Of a stretch of DNA of 38,588 bases, positions 9,435 through 21,804 are shown one piece after another. Each line of letters begins with the position of its first letter. Position 1 is the stretch's first letter. The position numbers and the translations under genes are program-made. The stretch comes from Zygnema cylindricum (taxonomy: Eukaryota > Streptophyta > Zygnematophyceae > Zygnematales > Zygnemataceae), in the NCBI GenBank assembly GCA_037447655.1, contig JBBHKE010001291.1, forward strand, positions 87,613-126,200. The letters are read 5' to 3'. The notes under the pieces are model-generated. The model worked only from the letters and a program-made list of their open reading frames with translations, was not told where the DNA came from and ran no database searches.

Positions 9435-11079
9435 AACTGAAAAAAAATCTTCATTCATAGTTGAATGTCCAGATCCCCAAGTTGTATGTAGAAATAAAGC
9501 TATTTTTTTTTCTCATTTCTCTCATTTCTTTCTTATTATTTATTTCCACAATCCAACATCCAATAGATGCTTCCTACATAAATATTCACAAATGGTCCAA
9601 ATCCTAATTTCCAAATCTCAATTGCAAAAGCTTGACTTTCAAATTCATAAGTCTTAAAAAACCCATATTGAAACTCCCAAATCTTAAACCTAAAACTTTT
9701 TCCAAAAATGTCAACAAAATTTACACCCCATAATCGAAATTCTCTAATTTCACCGAACTCCATAAAATGAAAAAAAATAAAATCAAAATAATTAAATAAA
9801 AAAACAAAAAAAATGAATTAAATGAAATAAAAACCAAAACCGAAATTGAAACAAAAGATGAAAGCGAAAACAACATGGACACCTAAACAAACCAAAAGAT
9901 AATTGAAACTGGCAATCGTACCAAAGCTCTGGTATTTTTTTAGATACTGGACAAGCGAGAGACAACTTGCATGATATCATTTTGGTAAAATCTTAACCAC
10001 CAAACTACGTACACCTTCACAATCAATGTTCCTATACTTTCATCACCAGCTTACCCGAACATAACCATCGACTTACCTTTGATAGTTGATAGTTGAATAT
10101 TTTTTTCGCCAACCTTATGAGGCATTCGTTACCATTGCGGCCTAAGCCGCCCAAAGGAAAGAGCAACATAACTATGCCCACTTTGCTCATATGGATGACT
10201 TTGGTTGAGACTTTTGGTCGTTTGATTGTTGATATGGGTGAGATCCTTTGATAACATGGTGAATAATCTTATAAGATGAGGGAAATTTGTTATTCGTCTT
10301 AGGCAATGTCGGCCTGTTGGTTATTTTCATCAGTTTGCTCCGCCACGATTGTGGGATTGGAGGGGTTGCTTTTAGTGGTTTTTAGTTTTGTTAGTAGGGT
10401 ATTTAATTTTATTGTTGGTTTGTGTTTGTTGTTTTCTTTTTGTTTCCTTTGTTAGTTTGCTCTTCCATTTGTTTTTGTTATTTCTAGCATTAGTTTCAAG
10501 TCAGGTTTGGTGCCTCTAGTGTCGGGTGATTCAATTTTTCTTGGTTGTTTGTTCCTTTTGTTCCATGTAGTCAGATGCTTCACAATCGCTCATTCTTAAA
10601 CAAGCTCGTCTTTTTTTATAACTTGTACATCAATGCCCGTTTCACGGGCATGGACCGTGTCCTGTTTATCATGCCCGTGTTTTTATAATAAGGTAATTAC
10701 ATACGCGGGAAGTTATGCGAATGGCAATAACCGGTATTCAACCGTCGTACGGACAGTTTTGCGGATACTTGCGATTATTGTAAATCGACGGCTACACATG
10801 TTTAAGCTTTCGACGGCTGGAATGACAAGTTCCGTACACAGAAATACGGAAAATTCAAAATTGAATGGAAAAAAGGAGGACCGCGCGATTACTGCTCGCA
10901 ATAGGAGCGTTGCTGTTATTTGTTTTACTGCATGTTAAGTTTTACTATTTCTTGGGCCACAGCAATTAACGGCGGCTATATTAACGACGTAATTTGAGAC
11001 TGTTTTAGTTTGCCGTACAAACGACCAGTGGCCATTACTCTGGCTTCTGACAGTAATCGCAATAATTTCCGCATATGTA
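9435..11079. other. AT-rich gene-less interval
   Basis: A-rich sequence to about 9900 (AAAACAAAAAAAATGAATTA-type) and T-rich sequence at 10370-10500. A perfect 8-bp hairpin (ATGCCCGT-TTC-ACGGGCAT) lies at 10633-10651, and ATGCCCGTG recurs at 10671. No exon or family recognised. Confidence 0.5.
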
Positions 11080-11296
11080 CACCGTGTATCGCTATTAGTG
11101 TTAATGTTTTTTTCGCCACTTAAAACAAATTTTCACCGTACATACTTGTCCGATTTTCAATTTGAGACAGCCAATTGGAAGCTGAGAATCTTACCTTTCA
11201 ATCGCAACCACCAGATCAACAATCCGACAATTGTGTACGAAGAAAAGATGTTTTAAGTGGCGGAAAAAACATCAACACTGATAGCGATACACGGTG
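11080..11296. mobile_element. 217-bp CACCGTG-family MITE, best-preserved copy
   Basis: Terminal inverted repeats of about 48 bp: CACCGTGTATCGCTATTAGT continuing to GCCACTTAAAACA, complement ending at 11296, with only a few differences. TA flanks at 11078-11079 and 11297-11298. No coding capacity. A useful reference copy for the family in this window. Confidence 0.93.
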
Positions 11297-13503
11297 TACT
11301 TGACTAATTGCCCTATTTTTAGGAAAAACCCAGACTTTATTAAAAAGCGCGCCGGTAAACCCTCTGAGTCCACGGGAACAAAAAGGGGTGGCAAAAAGAT
11401 TCCATCACTTCTCAGTCTTTCCAGAGATTATTTTTGTTATTATTATTAATCTTATTATTATTATTTCCAGAGATTACTCGGAGACATTTTGCTTGACAGT
11501 CTGCTTGTTTCCCAAACTCTGTATTTTTGTCCTATCTGGCGAGAGGTAATATAAAATCTATTGTTGATTTATTAAAAAAACGTGTAGGTATAACTCTTCA
11601 CCTTAGAGAAAATCTTGGTGAACAAGTGATAACGATTTGCAACGCGTTAAAAAATATAGCTAGGGAAGAATAGCTGACATGGAGACAAAATATTGTAGCC
11701 TTCTTCTCTTCAATTCATTCTCCTCTGTTAGGGTTTCGTTTCGCCTCTGGCGTGTAGGATGTCAACTGACTTGTGCCTTTTTTTTTTTTTTTTTTTAATA
11801 ATTTTCTCAAGTTTGGGCAGCGAAAAATAAATAATACCATGTACTGTGATTACTGTACTGGCGTTACTGACATTAATATTGAGTTATTTAGGGTTTCTTT
11901 GGAGTGTTACACTGGGGCGCTGGTCACTAAACTCGTAGAATACCATTATCGTCGTTAAACTTATGCTAGCAGAATCTGAAAATCCGCACATTACTGGAGT
12001 TACTGGGAAGTAACGTCACGTCAGTAATTTTTGTTCATATAGTTACTATACTAAGGTGATAAATAATATATAAGGAATAAGGCATACCTATTATTGAATG
12101 CCACATAGTCCTGACAAGTATCGTAATTTTCTGACTTCATCTTAAATTAAATAGGGGTGCTATTATTTGCATAATAAATAGTAAACACCACTCTTTTATC
12201 AAACCTCAAATAATATTATTTTTTCTGACTTTTGTAACTGACAAAAACAGAATTTTCAGATTTTTCTTCTTTGCAAAAAAAAACAAAACAAACAAAAGAG
12301 AAAGTCGAGCTTTCTCTAATTATTTTCGGTACAACGGTGTATCCTTGCGGTGAGTCAAAACGACATAGAACCCCAGTTTCTCATCTTATTAGTGGACTAA
12401 AAACACTTTTTCGGTTCTCCACTTAAAACCAACACGGCACTTATTTTCAAATTGCTAAAAAAAAAGACAAAATATGGCAAATTCAAGAATAGGTAAAACG
12501 CTTATAATCATCGAGAACATAATTTATTGTAGATAATTTATCACAAATAATTCTAATAAAAATGTTTGCACTAACAACTTACTGTAGATAACGCTAATAA
12601 TCCACCAAGAACAAAATTTAGTGTCGATAATTCTTATAATAATATCAACGCTAATAATTCATCAGGTACATAATTTGGTGTTGATAATTCTTATAAAAAT
12701 GTGAATGTTAATAATTCATCAACTCTAATAGCCGTGGGCAGTGTGGTGTCATATAGTTCTCATAATATGATACAGATAGGTAAATTAAACCAAGCTTGGA
12801 AACCATAAGAACCATAAAAAACCATAAAAACTTAAAAAACATAAAAGCGATAAAAACCATAAACTTTAATATAAGTGTTAAGAAAAAACAGCTTCAGTTC
12901 TTAAACAAACATCAAGAAAGGAAACATTGACAAACATCAAGAAACATAAAAAAACATAAAAAAACATAAAAAAAACACATTGCTGCCATACAACTAACTC
13001 AACCCCTATTTCTCCTTCAAAATTAAGCCCCAAAATCATATTTGCCAGCTTTCTCCTTCTCTCCTCTCACCTTTTTCCTCCCACCTCTCTTCTCTCTTCG
13101 CCTCTCGCCCCTTGTCCCTCTATCCTCTCCCTCCTCCCGCGCTATTCTCTCCTCAATCCTCTCTCCTCTCTCTCTCCCCCCCCCCCCCTCTCTCCCCTCC
13201 CCCCTCTGGAGCTCATGAACACTAGATGCTAAAAACTGACAGAAAAAATGAAAAAAACTGGCAACAATTTTTTTACAAAAATTAACCTCAGCCAAGAAAA
13301 CTGAAAAAAACATATTTGGAAAAAACGTAAAAAAAAAAACTCGAAACTGGAAACTTGAAACTTGAAAATTAAACAGGATAATGTGGCCATTTACTAAAAC
13401 TTTTTATCTTTTCTTTTCCTTTCCTTTTTTTTTTTTTTTTGCAATCAAAGCGAAGCTAAGGCAACTGCTCGAATTGACTGTTTGAAAGTCTTATACAAAG
13501 TCT

Positions 13504-13537
<34 letters not shown>

Positions 13538-13741
13538 CCCCCCTCCTCTCCCTCTCTCTTTCTCTCCCCCTCTCCCTCTCTCTCTCTCTCTATCTCACTC
13601 TCTCTCTTTCTCTCTTTCCCTTGCTCTCTCTCTCATTTTTTTCTTGTTTTCTTTCTCATTTTCTTTCTTTTTTTTTTCCTTTTTTTGCCAAGAAAGTACA
13701 AAACCACAAGTTTATCCTTCTTCCGTACTTTCCCATTCCCA
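11297..13741. other. Gene-less AT-rich interval downstream of SYF1
   Basis: No exon recognised. It contains a tandem array (12508-12743), A-rich CATAAAAA repeats (12790-12990), CT-rich tracts (about 13040-13205 and 13506-13640) and several poly-T runs. The SYF1 3' end lies at its right border, so the SYF1 3' UTR must start here. Confidence 0.6.
12508..12743. repeat. 57-bp AT-rich tandem array ending in a MITE-like terminus
   Basis: Three to four diverged units with GCTAATAATTC and GATAATTCTTATAA starts near 12593, 12650 and 12707. The array runs into CTAATAGCCGTGGGCAGTG (to 12743), which resembles the right end of the MITE at 37708-37901. No left terminus was found. Confidence 0.6.
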
Positions 13742-16009
13742 CTATTGCCTCCTTTGTCGTTTAATTCTCTCCATAGCCCCCATAGGTTCCTCTCTCTCTC
13801 TCTCTTCTATCTCTCTCGCCTTATCAGCCAAAGCTCCATAAACTGCATCCGGAACTGATCTCTGTGCTAATTCCATATCATCCCCTCTCTCTCCCTTCCC
13901 TCCCTCTCCACCCTCCTCTCCCTCTCCCTCCTCTCCCTCGCCCTCGTCCTCGTTAAGCTCTATCTCCTCCGGATTTGCTACTACCACCTGACCAGATTTT
14001 TGCTCTTCTCGACCGGCACTTACAAATATAGGGACTCTTTGAGTCGCATTTGGGGGTGGAGGGAGAGAATTTCTTTCTAAAGCTGCCATACTATCCTCTT
14101 CTAATCCTCCTCCCGGTTTTCCACTCACCTCTCCTCCCTCCTTCTCTCCTTCTGTGATTGGAGCTTGTCCTGGTTGAGCTGCTTTCTGCATGAGATATTC
14201 GGGCAGGATAAAATGCATCTGCAAAAAGAAAAAAGAAAAAAAAAAGATTTATGCCATTAATAAAAATACACTCACTTAAAAAAGCCCCATCAAAAGCTGT
14301 CTTAAAGCAACACTCCTAAAAGGTGAATAAAAAAAAAACACTTAAAAGATGACTCGGAAGATCATTTAACAAAACAAAAAAAACAAAATAAAGCGAAACA
14401 AAATATTTTTTCCGATGGAAATGTCAAAAAAAAAATCCAAAGAATCTTGAACAAAAATGGTCGGATCACATTTTTTTTTTTCGAGACCACAATTTCTAAA
14501 AAATCTATTTGGTAGTGACGTAGTTAAAAAAATAATGTGGACCAGGAGGGACCAAGGGAGGCAGAGAGAGAGGGGGGGAGGGACAGGAAGAAGGAGAGAG
14601 GAGGGAGGGGCAGGAAGAGGGAGAGAGAGGGATGGACAGAGAGGGAGAAAGAAAGATAAGAAAAAAGAAAGAGGCAGAGAGAGGGGGAGATGGGAGAGGG
14701 GAGAGAGAGAGAAAGTCGAGAAAGAGAAAGAGGGAGGGAGGGAAGTAGGAAGGAGGGATGAGGGCGAGAGGGCAGGCGGGCGGAGGGCTGGAGGGAGGGA
14801 GGGAAGGAGGAAGGGAGGGAGGGAGAAAGGGAGGGCGGAAGGGAGGGAGAGAGAGGAAGGGAGAGGGAGAGGTACCTGACTGTAGCTGGCAGAAACACTG
14901 CGTTTAAGCCGTAGCATTTCACGGAACGTATCCTCGTTTCCATGAGCAATTTCGAAGGCGTTCCATGTTTCCCAAAAAACGGAGTCGGAACGAGGATCCG
15001 CAAGTTGTGCCGCGTAAGTATAAATTCCTCGAGCTCGATCAATTTCACCGAGTTTCCGCTCCAAAGCCGCATATTTAAGACACATCATCTTCACATCACT
15101 GTCTGGTAAACCGGATTCAATGGCTCTCTGTTTCCCCAAAAAACCCCAATGATTATGAGAAATGAGTTATATGTGAGAGTGGTTATGTTATGAATTGGTT
15201 ATGCCTCCATTAGGAATCGTTGATATAAAGTCACAGTCGTTCTATTATTAACAACAGAGGAATGGCGACATTATTGTTTATCGATCAATTTCACCAAATT
15301 TTCCTTCCAAGGCCGTATTACAAATACAATGAGTTAATAGGGAATACAGCCCTGTAGACCAATTCAGAATAAAGGAAATAGCAGGCAATCAATTGTTTGT
15401 GAAGATGGTTATGCATCCATTGCAAATTCCAACATGGTTCTATTTTTGATAACATGATTAACAAACTATACTATTATTATTTAAGACACATCATATTCAC
15501 ATCACTGTCTGCTGAACCAGATTCCATTGCTCTCTGTTTCCCAAAAACCCCAATAGTACTTGTTTTGAGAATGGATATGCCTCATTGCGAATCGTCAATG
15601 TAAATTCAAATTTTAGTCTATTGGTAGTAATGGAAGTAATGATTCTATTATCATTTTGATGTGAAAATGAAGTTTTCACTTTAATACCAGAGAAGTTAAA
15701 TAGACTTGAGAAACTAGTTCACTTTCAACAAAATTTACAGATTTTGATAAAAGTGAACTAGTTTCATCGACATACCAATATTTCATCACTGATATTTTCA
15801 CGCAACATACTGTCAGAAAAAAATGCCAATACTCGGACGAAACCAAATATTCGCCAAAAATGGCAAACATTAAGCACTAGTTAGTGTATGGCTTACACAA
15901 ATATATAATGCAACAAAACCTTTTGCAAATTTGCCCCATATTTTGTTAGAATAATGCATGCTAAATGCTTGCACCAGCCTCTTAAACAGTTGCATCTGCT
16001 TTCTTACAG

Positions 16010-16044
<35 letters not shown>

Positions 16045-16423
16045 CCCCCTCTCTCTCTCTCTACCCATTACTTACACTCGCTATCTCAACTGACTCACCC
16101 CAGCTCTCCCCAAAGCCTCGACGAATGAAAACTGAATGAAAAAAGGGCGACCCTCACATCGTAAATCTCGCGAGTTCTTGAGATTCCAAAAAACTCTGCG
16201 GCTCGAGCGATGTAGATCTCAAAAACGCCGAGTTTCTCCGTATTTGGTACCGCCTTAGTAGCTCGGTCGTATATAGCCATGGCGTGTTTCGCGAGTCCAT
16301 ACTCCTCCTCCAGTTTCGCATATTGCAAGTAAAGAGGTTTGGATTCTTCGGAAGGAGCCTGAGAACACATGAGAAAATAAAGTCAATAAATTGTTCTTGA
16401 AGTAAAGAATTGAATCCTAATTG

Positions 16424-16506
<83 letters not shown>

Positions 16507-19500
16507 TATGTATATGTATATGAAACAGAAGATATACCATCATAAGCAAAAACAGGTTCACTAAGCATAGAAACGTAGGGTCAATGTTATCTCAAAATGA
16601 AAGAAGAACAGAAGAGAGAAAATGGAATTGTGATACACCGAGCAATTCGGAAAAAAAAGAAGTAAAAAACATAAATAATGCACCTGTTCAAGAGCTTGCT
16701 CAAACAGGTCTCTCGCTCGTTCCATCTTCTTTCCGCCATATCTCTGTACAAACTTTGTGAGATAGGCTGTCCAAATATCTTTCACATGGGGATATTTAAA
16801 TATGTGTACCCCACGTTCGTACACTTTAAAGGCATCCTCGTAGTACGAATTCTCCTGTTTTCATACACAAATCCACCCCTTTAGGTCAAAAGAAAACCTT
16901 AAACTTGACTTTGACTTGTGTTGTAAGCTTGAAATTAAACTTCTAAGGTTAACCTCGAACTTGTCAGATTACCTGAAACTTGTAAAATTAACAGGAAAAC
17001 TTGGAAGAATAACCTTAAGCTTGTAAGATAAATTCTAAAACTTGTAAGATTAATTAGAAAAATAACTTGTAAAATTTAACCTGAAACTTATAAGATCAAC
17101 GTTAACTAGTAAAATTCATTGTAAGATTAACCTCAAACCCGTAATATTAACCAATCTCACTAACAGCCTGGTTACACAATTGTCAGTTACTAACAAAACT
17201 AAACAATTACTCACTGATAGCATAATCAGCCTATAAGTGAAAAAATACTAGACTAACTCACAGTCATTTTACAAACTGCTTGCAAGATCCTAAAAATCGT
17301 AAAAACCCCAATATACCCTGAAAAACCCACCTCAAGGAGAAGCGCATAATTGATGATGATCTGAGGAGTGGCAATTTTTAAGTCTAAAATTCGCTCATAA
17401 CAGCTTTTTGTTGTCTCCAATGTCCCAAGACTCTCCTCCAAATCTACGTAAAATGACCACAGTTTTAAGTTCCTATAAACTCGGAGTTGCACTCGTTCAT
17501 CACCTTCAGTAGCAGCTGCAAAAAAAGAAAAACAGAAAACCAATCCGAAAACAGGGATTTCTGAAAAGTGAGTCAAAACAATTATGAATAAATCTTAAAA
17601 TAGTGGAAAAAAATGAGTAGCAGCTGAGAAAAAAATAGCCAAAAACCAAACCGAAAACAAAAAAATGTTAAATAAGCTTAATAATCATAGACTATTTTCC
17701 ATACAAAGAGAGAATTTGAGTAGCAGCTGCAGAAATTAAACAACAGATAGAAACCAAGCCGAAAACAAGTTTTTTTGTACGATAGTTTAACAATTTTCAG
17801 TCATTGAGTCGACTAAGTAGCAGCTGCTAAAAAAAAGCAAGAAACCAAGCAGAAAACAATAAATTGTGTGAAGTAAGTTTAACAGCTATAAGTAAATTTT
17901 AAACTAGTGAGAAAATTTGAATGGCAGCTGCGAAAAAAACAGCCAGGACTAAGCTGAAACTATTTTATTTGTAAAATAAATTTAGCGATAACAAATATAT
18001 CATCAGATAGTGAGAAATTTTGATTTCAATTCATATTTTTCTCATTTACTGGAAAAGATACTGGAACATCATGTGCACAAAAATCCGCATGAGAGTTTTC
18101 AGTAAGCCAAGAACTTCTTTGCAAAAATGTGAATTGAATGTGAAAATTATTGCCAACTAGCCAATCATTTCCTAGCCACCCATTTCTTCAAAGCATTGAA
18201 CCTGGTCTAACATCCAATTTTATTTCAGTTATATGTCCTTCTCCTCCCTTCCTTTCTCTTCCCTCGATCCTCCCTCCCTCCTCCCTCCCTCCCTCCTTCA
18301 ATGGAATAATATCAGATTCTAGGACCCTTTGCAAACGAACAATTTCCGAATTGAAAATTTGCAGTCCATGGGAAAATGGGAAAATGGGAAACTGGGAAAA
18401 TGGAAAAGTGAAAAAATGAAAAAATGGGAAACAAATCTAAAAATGGGAAAATGGAAAAATGGTAAAATGCGAAAATTGCAAAATGGCAAAATGGCAAAAT
18501 GGCAAAATGGGACAATGAGAAAATAGGAACACGGGAAAACAGGAAAGTGAGAAACAGGAAAATGAGAAAAAAAAAACACACACACACACACACACACACC
18601 TTGTCTTCGAACTGCCATTGAAGGTTCTGCCGTAGCTCTCTTCATAAGTTCCCGGGCACCCGAAAAATTCTTCGCGCGAAGTTCCATTTCCGCCCATTCA
18701 CACCAAAGAGCTGATAAATCATCCACCCCTTTATGCTCTGCCTGTACGGCTTTTTCCAATATAACTCTGGCATTTGGGAGGTCACCGTGTTCTTCATATA
18801 ATCTCGCGAATTTCACCCATAGGGTGTAAACTTTTCCGACGGCCTTTTGAGGATCGACGGTTTTTACCGCTTCTGTGTATGTCAAAATCTGTTTCGCTGG
18901 ATTCGATTCGAAAAGTTTTGCCCGTTTGTGCCATTCGTGAACATTATGAGGATTTTGTCGAAGAAGAACACTACTTACAAGTTCCGGTCTTCTTTCCAAA
19001 AGTAAATCCAGTCGAGCAATTCGAAGGTCTAAATCGTCAGAATCGTGTAACCAATCGTAATTATCCTCCTTGTCGATCTCATTTGAATGCTTACTATTAT
19101 TATCATGTCCATTCAGAGCCTTACTACGTAGCATCACTTTCCGTCTTTCTTCCTTTTTCCTCTCTTCTTGCTCTAACATTTCTATTTTGGCCGCTAACAT
19201 ACTTTCTTCAAATTGGGTATATGCGTCGAAAATCATACTAAAATCTCGAACGGTAACCACACTATTCATCCCATCTTCATAAACATCTCTCGCATTCTCA
19301 AAAAGACCCCTCCGGATGTAAAAATCAGCCAACGATGTCCAAAGTCGTCCCACCTCATCGCTAAATTTCCTTAAGCCCCCTTTGATTATGGCGTCCACTT
19401 TCAGTCCCTTTACTTCTGTTGCATGTTTTGTGAGCAAATCACAAAGTTCCAACCACAATTGATGTTTCGTTTTCCCTTTAACAGATGTAAATTCTTCATC

Positions 19501-20106
19501 ATTCAAAATTTGAGCAAGTTTTTCGGAAGCTTCTTGCCACATATTTGACTGCATCAAAAAATCAATGTATTCCTCCACTTGCGTAGGTTCCATTTTTAAA
19601 TACCTTCTGTAAACACGTAGAGCTGTCTCCACTGGTACCTCTTCTTGTTTCACAAACTTCAAATAAAGTTCCCAAACTCGATCGTGTTGAGTCGCGGGAA
19701 GTGAACAAAGGACTCGATCGAAACATCTCCGAGTGTGAGTGATAAGCTTTTGATCCATGAGGATTTGAAGGTAGAGAAGCCATATTCTTGGCATTTTATG
19801 CATAGTTACAAGAGCTCTTTCAAAAGTATTGTTAAGAGCTCCATAGGAAGAATGAGTGATACAAAGACCTCTTACAGCCGCTATTCTCTCTTGAAGATAG
19901 GCATGCCATAGTTTGTAGCTTCCAGGGAGAGCATGTAAAGCCCTTTCGTAAATCAAATATCTTTTTTTCACCGGAGATTCGCGACGAGCGCGTAGGTACC
20001 TCCACCATAGTTTGAGAGAAAAAGGATTACGGAGAATTTCTTCCTCGTACAGAAGGTCTTCTTCAGAAGGGAGGAGAGATTCTGGAAGAGGAGCAGCGGC
20101 AGGCAT
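13742..20106 (-). CDS. SYF1: Pre-mRNA-splicing factor SYF1/XAB2, complete six-exon gene
   Basis: HAT/TPR-repeat scaffold of the Prp19/NTC-associated spliceosome complex; nuclear. Human XAB2 also acts in transcription-coupled repair. Exons on the minus strand: 20106-18600, 17515-17331, 16854-16684, 16358-16158, 15127-14876 and 14218-13742. They total 2793 nt: 930 residues plus stop TAG. All junctions are GT-AG, phases join without a lesion, and the length is near the family's. Diagnostic blocks in order are the N-terminal [111 protein letters not shown] and the C-terminal [11 protein letters not shown] with [10 protein letters not shown]. Exon 1 alone encodes 502 codons. Exon 6 has an acidic [13 protein letters not shown] run (about 13880-13950). 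Start context is GCC ATG. Function is by homology; the gene model is my own splicing. Confidence 0.97.
14540..14873 (+). repeat. GA-rich tract in SYF1 intron 5
   Basis: GGGAGGGA/GAGAGA low complexity. On the gene's strand it is a CT-rich block starting directly after the donor GTACCT, far from the 3' splice site. Same arrangement as in FAS1 intron 1. Confidence 0.92.
15266..15660 (-). repeat. Decayed tandem duplicates of SYF1 exon 5 and its flank, inside intron 4
   Basis: 15478-15553 matches the first part of exon 5 with its acceptor. It still reads [18 protein letters not shown] then a stop, against [18 protein letters not shown] in the real exon. 15281-15319 matches the following part ([13 protein letters not shown] then a stop, against [13 protein letters not shown]). 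The intronic flank GGTTATGCCTCCATTAGGAA (15196) also recurs near 15408 and 15568, giving three decayed copies of one unit. Confidence 0.88.
15985..16075. repeat. CT microsatellite in SYF1 intron 4
   Basis: Poly-C then (CT)n on the plus strand, core 16011-16064, which is (GA)n on the gene's strand. Confidence 0.9.
16425..16530. repeat. (TA)n microsatellite in SYF1 intron 3
   Basis: Long TA repeat with CATA interruptions near 16462-16470 and 16500-16512. Near-palindromic and able to fold. Open frames across it are artefacts. Confidence 0.95.
17509..17975 (-). repeat. Five-copy tandem array of about 103 bp carrying the intron 1 acceptor of SYF1
   Basis: AGTAGCAGCTG (fifth copy ATGGCAGCTG) starts near 17509, 17616, 17719, 17816 and 17920, followed each time by an A-rich stretch and AAACCAA.CCGAAAACA words. 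On the gene's strand every copy presents a T-rich tract then AG before CTGCTACT or CTGCCAT, the sequence that opens exon 2 at 17515. The most exon-proximal copy gives the exon used in the intact reading frame. Confidence 0.9.
18360..18599. repeat. GGAAAATG minisatellite and (AC)n at the SYF1 exon 1 donor
   Basis: About 18360-18570 is a degenerate 8-10 bp repeat (GGAAAATGG type). Poly-A and (AC)n run to 18599. On the gene's strand the (GT)n begins at the first intron base, so the donor is CAAG|GTGTGTGTGT, embedded in a dinucleotide repeat. Confidence 0.93.
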
Positions 20107-21804
20107 GGCTACTGCCTACTGCTGCCAGAAGGAAAAAAAAACAAAAAAGATAAAAAAATGATGAGAAAGCAAGGAATAAGGAAGTTTTAGGGTTAGGATT
20201 GAAGGTTTTCGAAACGAAGCGCCTGTCGTCATTTAGGTCAAGATTAGGGTTACAAAGGTACAGAAGGTACAATATTCAAAAATGGTACAGAAGGTACAAT
20301 GATTTTAAATCGTACAGAATTTAGTGAGAACGTGTGCAGCTGGCTGTACTGTACAGTACTGTACTGTAGCCTTACTGCTTTGTTTTGAAAGTGCGGACAT
20401 TTCGTATGGATGTCGCTCAAAACAGGCATACCATACGGAATATATCCATATTAAAAATTCTCCATTTCAGAATTTCGTGCGACAATAACTTGAGGCCGGT
20501 TGAAATATCCACTATGGAAAATTTTCACTGCTAAACTATAAAAGTACAAAACTATGAGCGTACGGAAAGCCATATTGTACAATCTGCTCATATGCCACAT
20601 TTCAGTACCGTGCCCCATTTTTAACATGGACTCGCTGTTCCGTGTTAGGGTTTAGGTAGAACTGCCTTACTGTAATTGATACGTGGTTACTGTCACGTCA
20701 CATTTCCTTCTACTCTAACCCTAAAAAAAAAAAACCTAATTTTGTTCTATCTTGCTAGGAATTTTGAATCACACCGATTTTTGCTGTGTAGAGCACCATC
20801 AAGTTTTTTTTTTTTTTTTACAATTTATAATCCGTAGGGAGGTTTAATTCTTGTAGTCAATTTGTTTGTTAGGGTTTTTTTTCTCAAGCGTTTTTGAAAA
20901 TCGGAAGTCAGCTGAAGTCATATGAACTGAAAACACCAAGGATTTGAATTTAAGAAAAAATAGAAAGTAAGAAAAAAGTCCTTATTGTAACCTTTTTTGA
21001 GAAAAAACCTTTTTGTAACCTTTTTTGACTTTCTTGTCTTTCAAGGTTCGAATGGATATTCATACATTTTTCACTTAAACCCTAAAAATGGAGAAAAAAT
21101 ATAACCAAACCTCAATAACATGAATGTCTTTCTATCATTTAGGCATTTTAGATTTTTGTTTGTGCTATTAATCATGAACCACTCTCAATTCCAATCTATA
21201 TTAACTTCTGGTCTTAATAGTAAATTATTTGTGTTATTTTTATAGTTTTTGAGGAATAACAAAAGTACCAATGCTCTTTATCTCCTAAACCCCTCGATGA
21301 GGTGGACAATTGCCACAATGAACTCTTTCTTTAATATACTTTAAATGTTTATTTGAATGTCAGATATTTTTTTTTGTTTTTGTTAAAATAGTGTTTTCTC
21401 GGTTGTAGCTTCTCCTTCTAAATTATCCATCGAAACTATTATTCCTATGGTTAAAAATTCAAAAATGTCGATTATTCGAAAGGAGGAAATTTAATTAAGC
21501 CTGGTAGCAAATTAAATTGACTGCTGTCCACATGTAGTGCCTAACAAGCTGACATTAGCAACATTCTTCTACACTATTTTATGTACTGAGGTCAAAGTTT
21601 GAGTTAATTTTGTGTACAGAAATGTTATTGCATAGTAAACAATAAATATTCTCTTCAGTCTCTTCCTTCTCAGTTTTCGAAACATGCATTACTTGCAAAC
21701 TTTATGTCAGTTTGCAATCACTTACCTTTTTGTTTTTTTCCTGTATTGTCTTTCCCGTTCTTTAATTTAATGTGCATTGTGGCAAAATTTGCAGGTATTG
21801 TCAC
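20107..21804. other. Divergent intergenic interval between SYF1 and the uS15 gene
   Basis: Probably holds the promoters of both divergent genes. Visible features are GGTACAGAAGGTACAAT duplicated near 20258 and 20284, TTAGGGTTT words (e.g. 20645, 20868) and several poly-T runs. No TATA element can be assigned with confidence. Confidence 0.45.

Noticed and set aside
9412-10938. Open frames of 60-100 codons in the AT-rich interval, including 10633-10938.
   Set aside because: No recognisable domain, no splice context and no start context of note; consistent with chance frames.
16383-16561. Open frame of alternating Tyr-Ile.
   Set aside because: Translation of a (TA)n microsatellite in SYF1 intron 3.
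20640-20900. TTAGGGTTT words as an interstitial telomere tract.
   Set aside because: Only isolated words, no tandem array.
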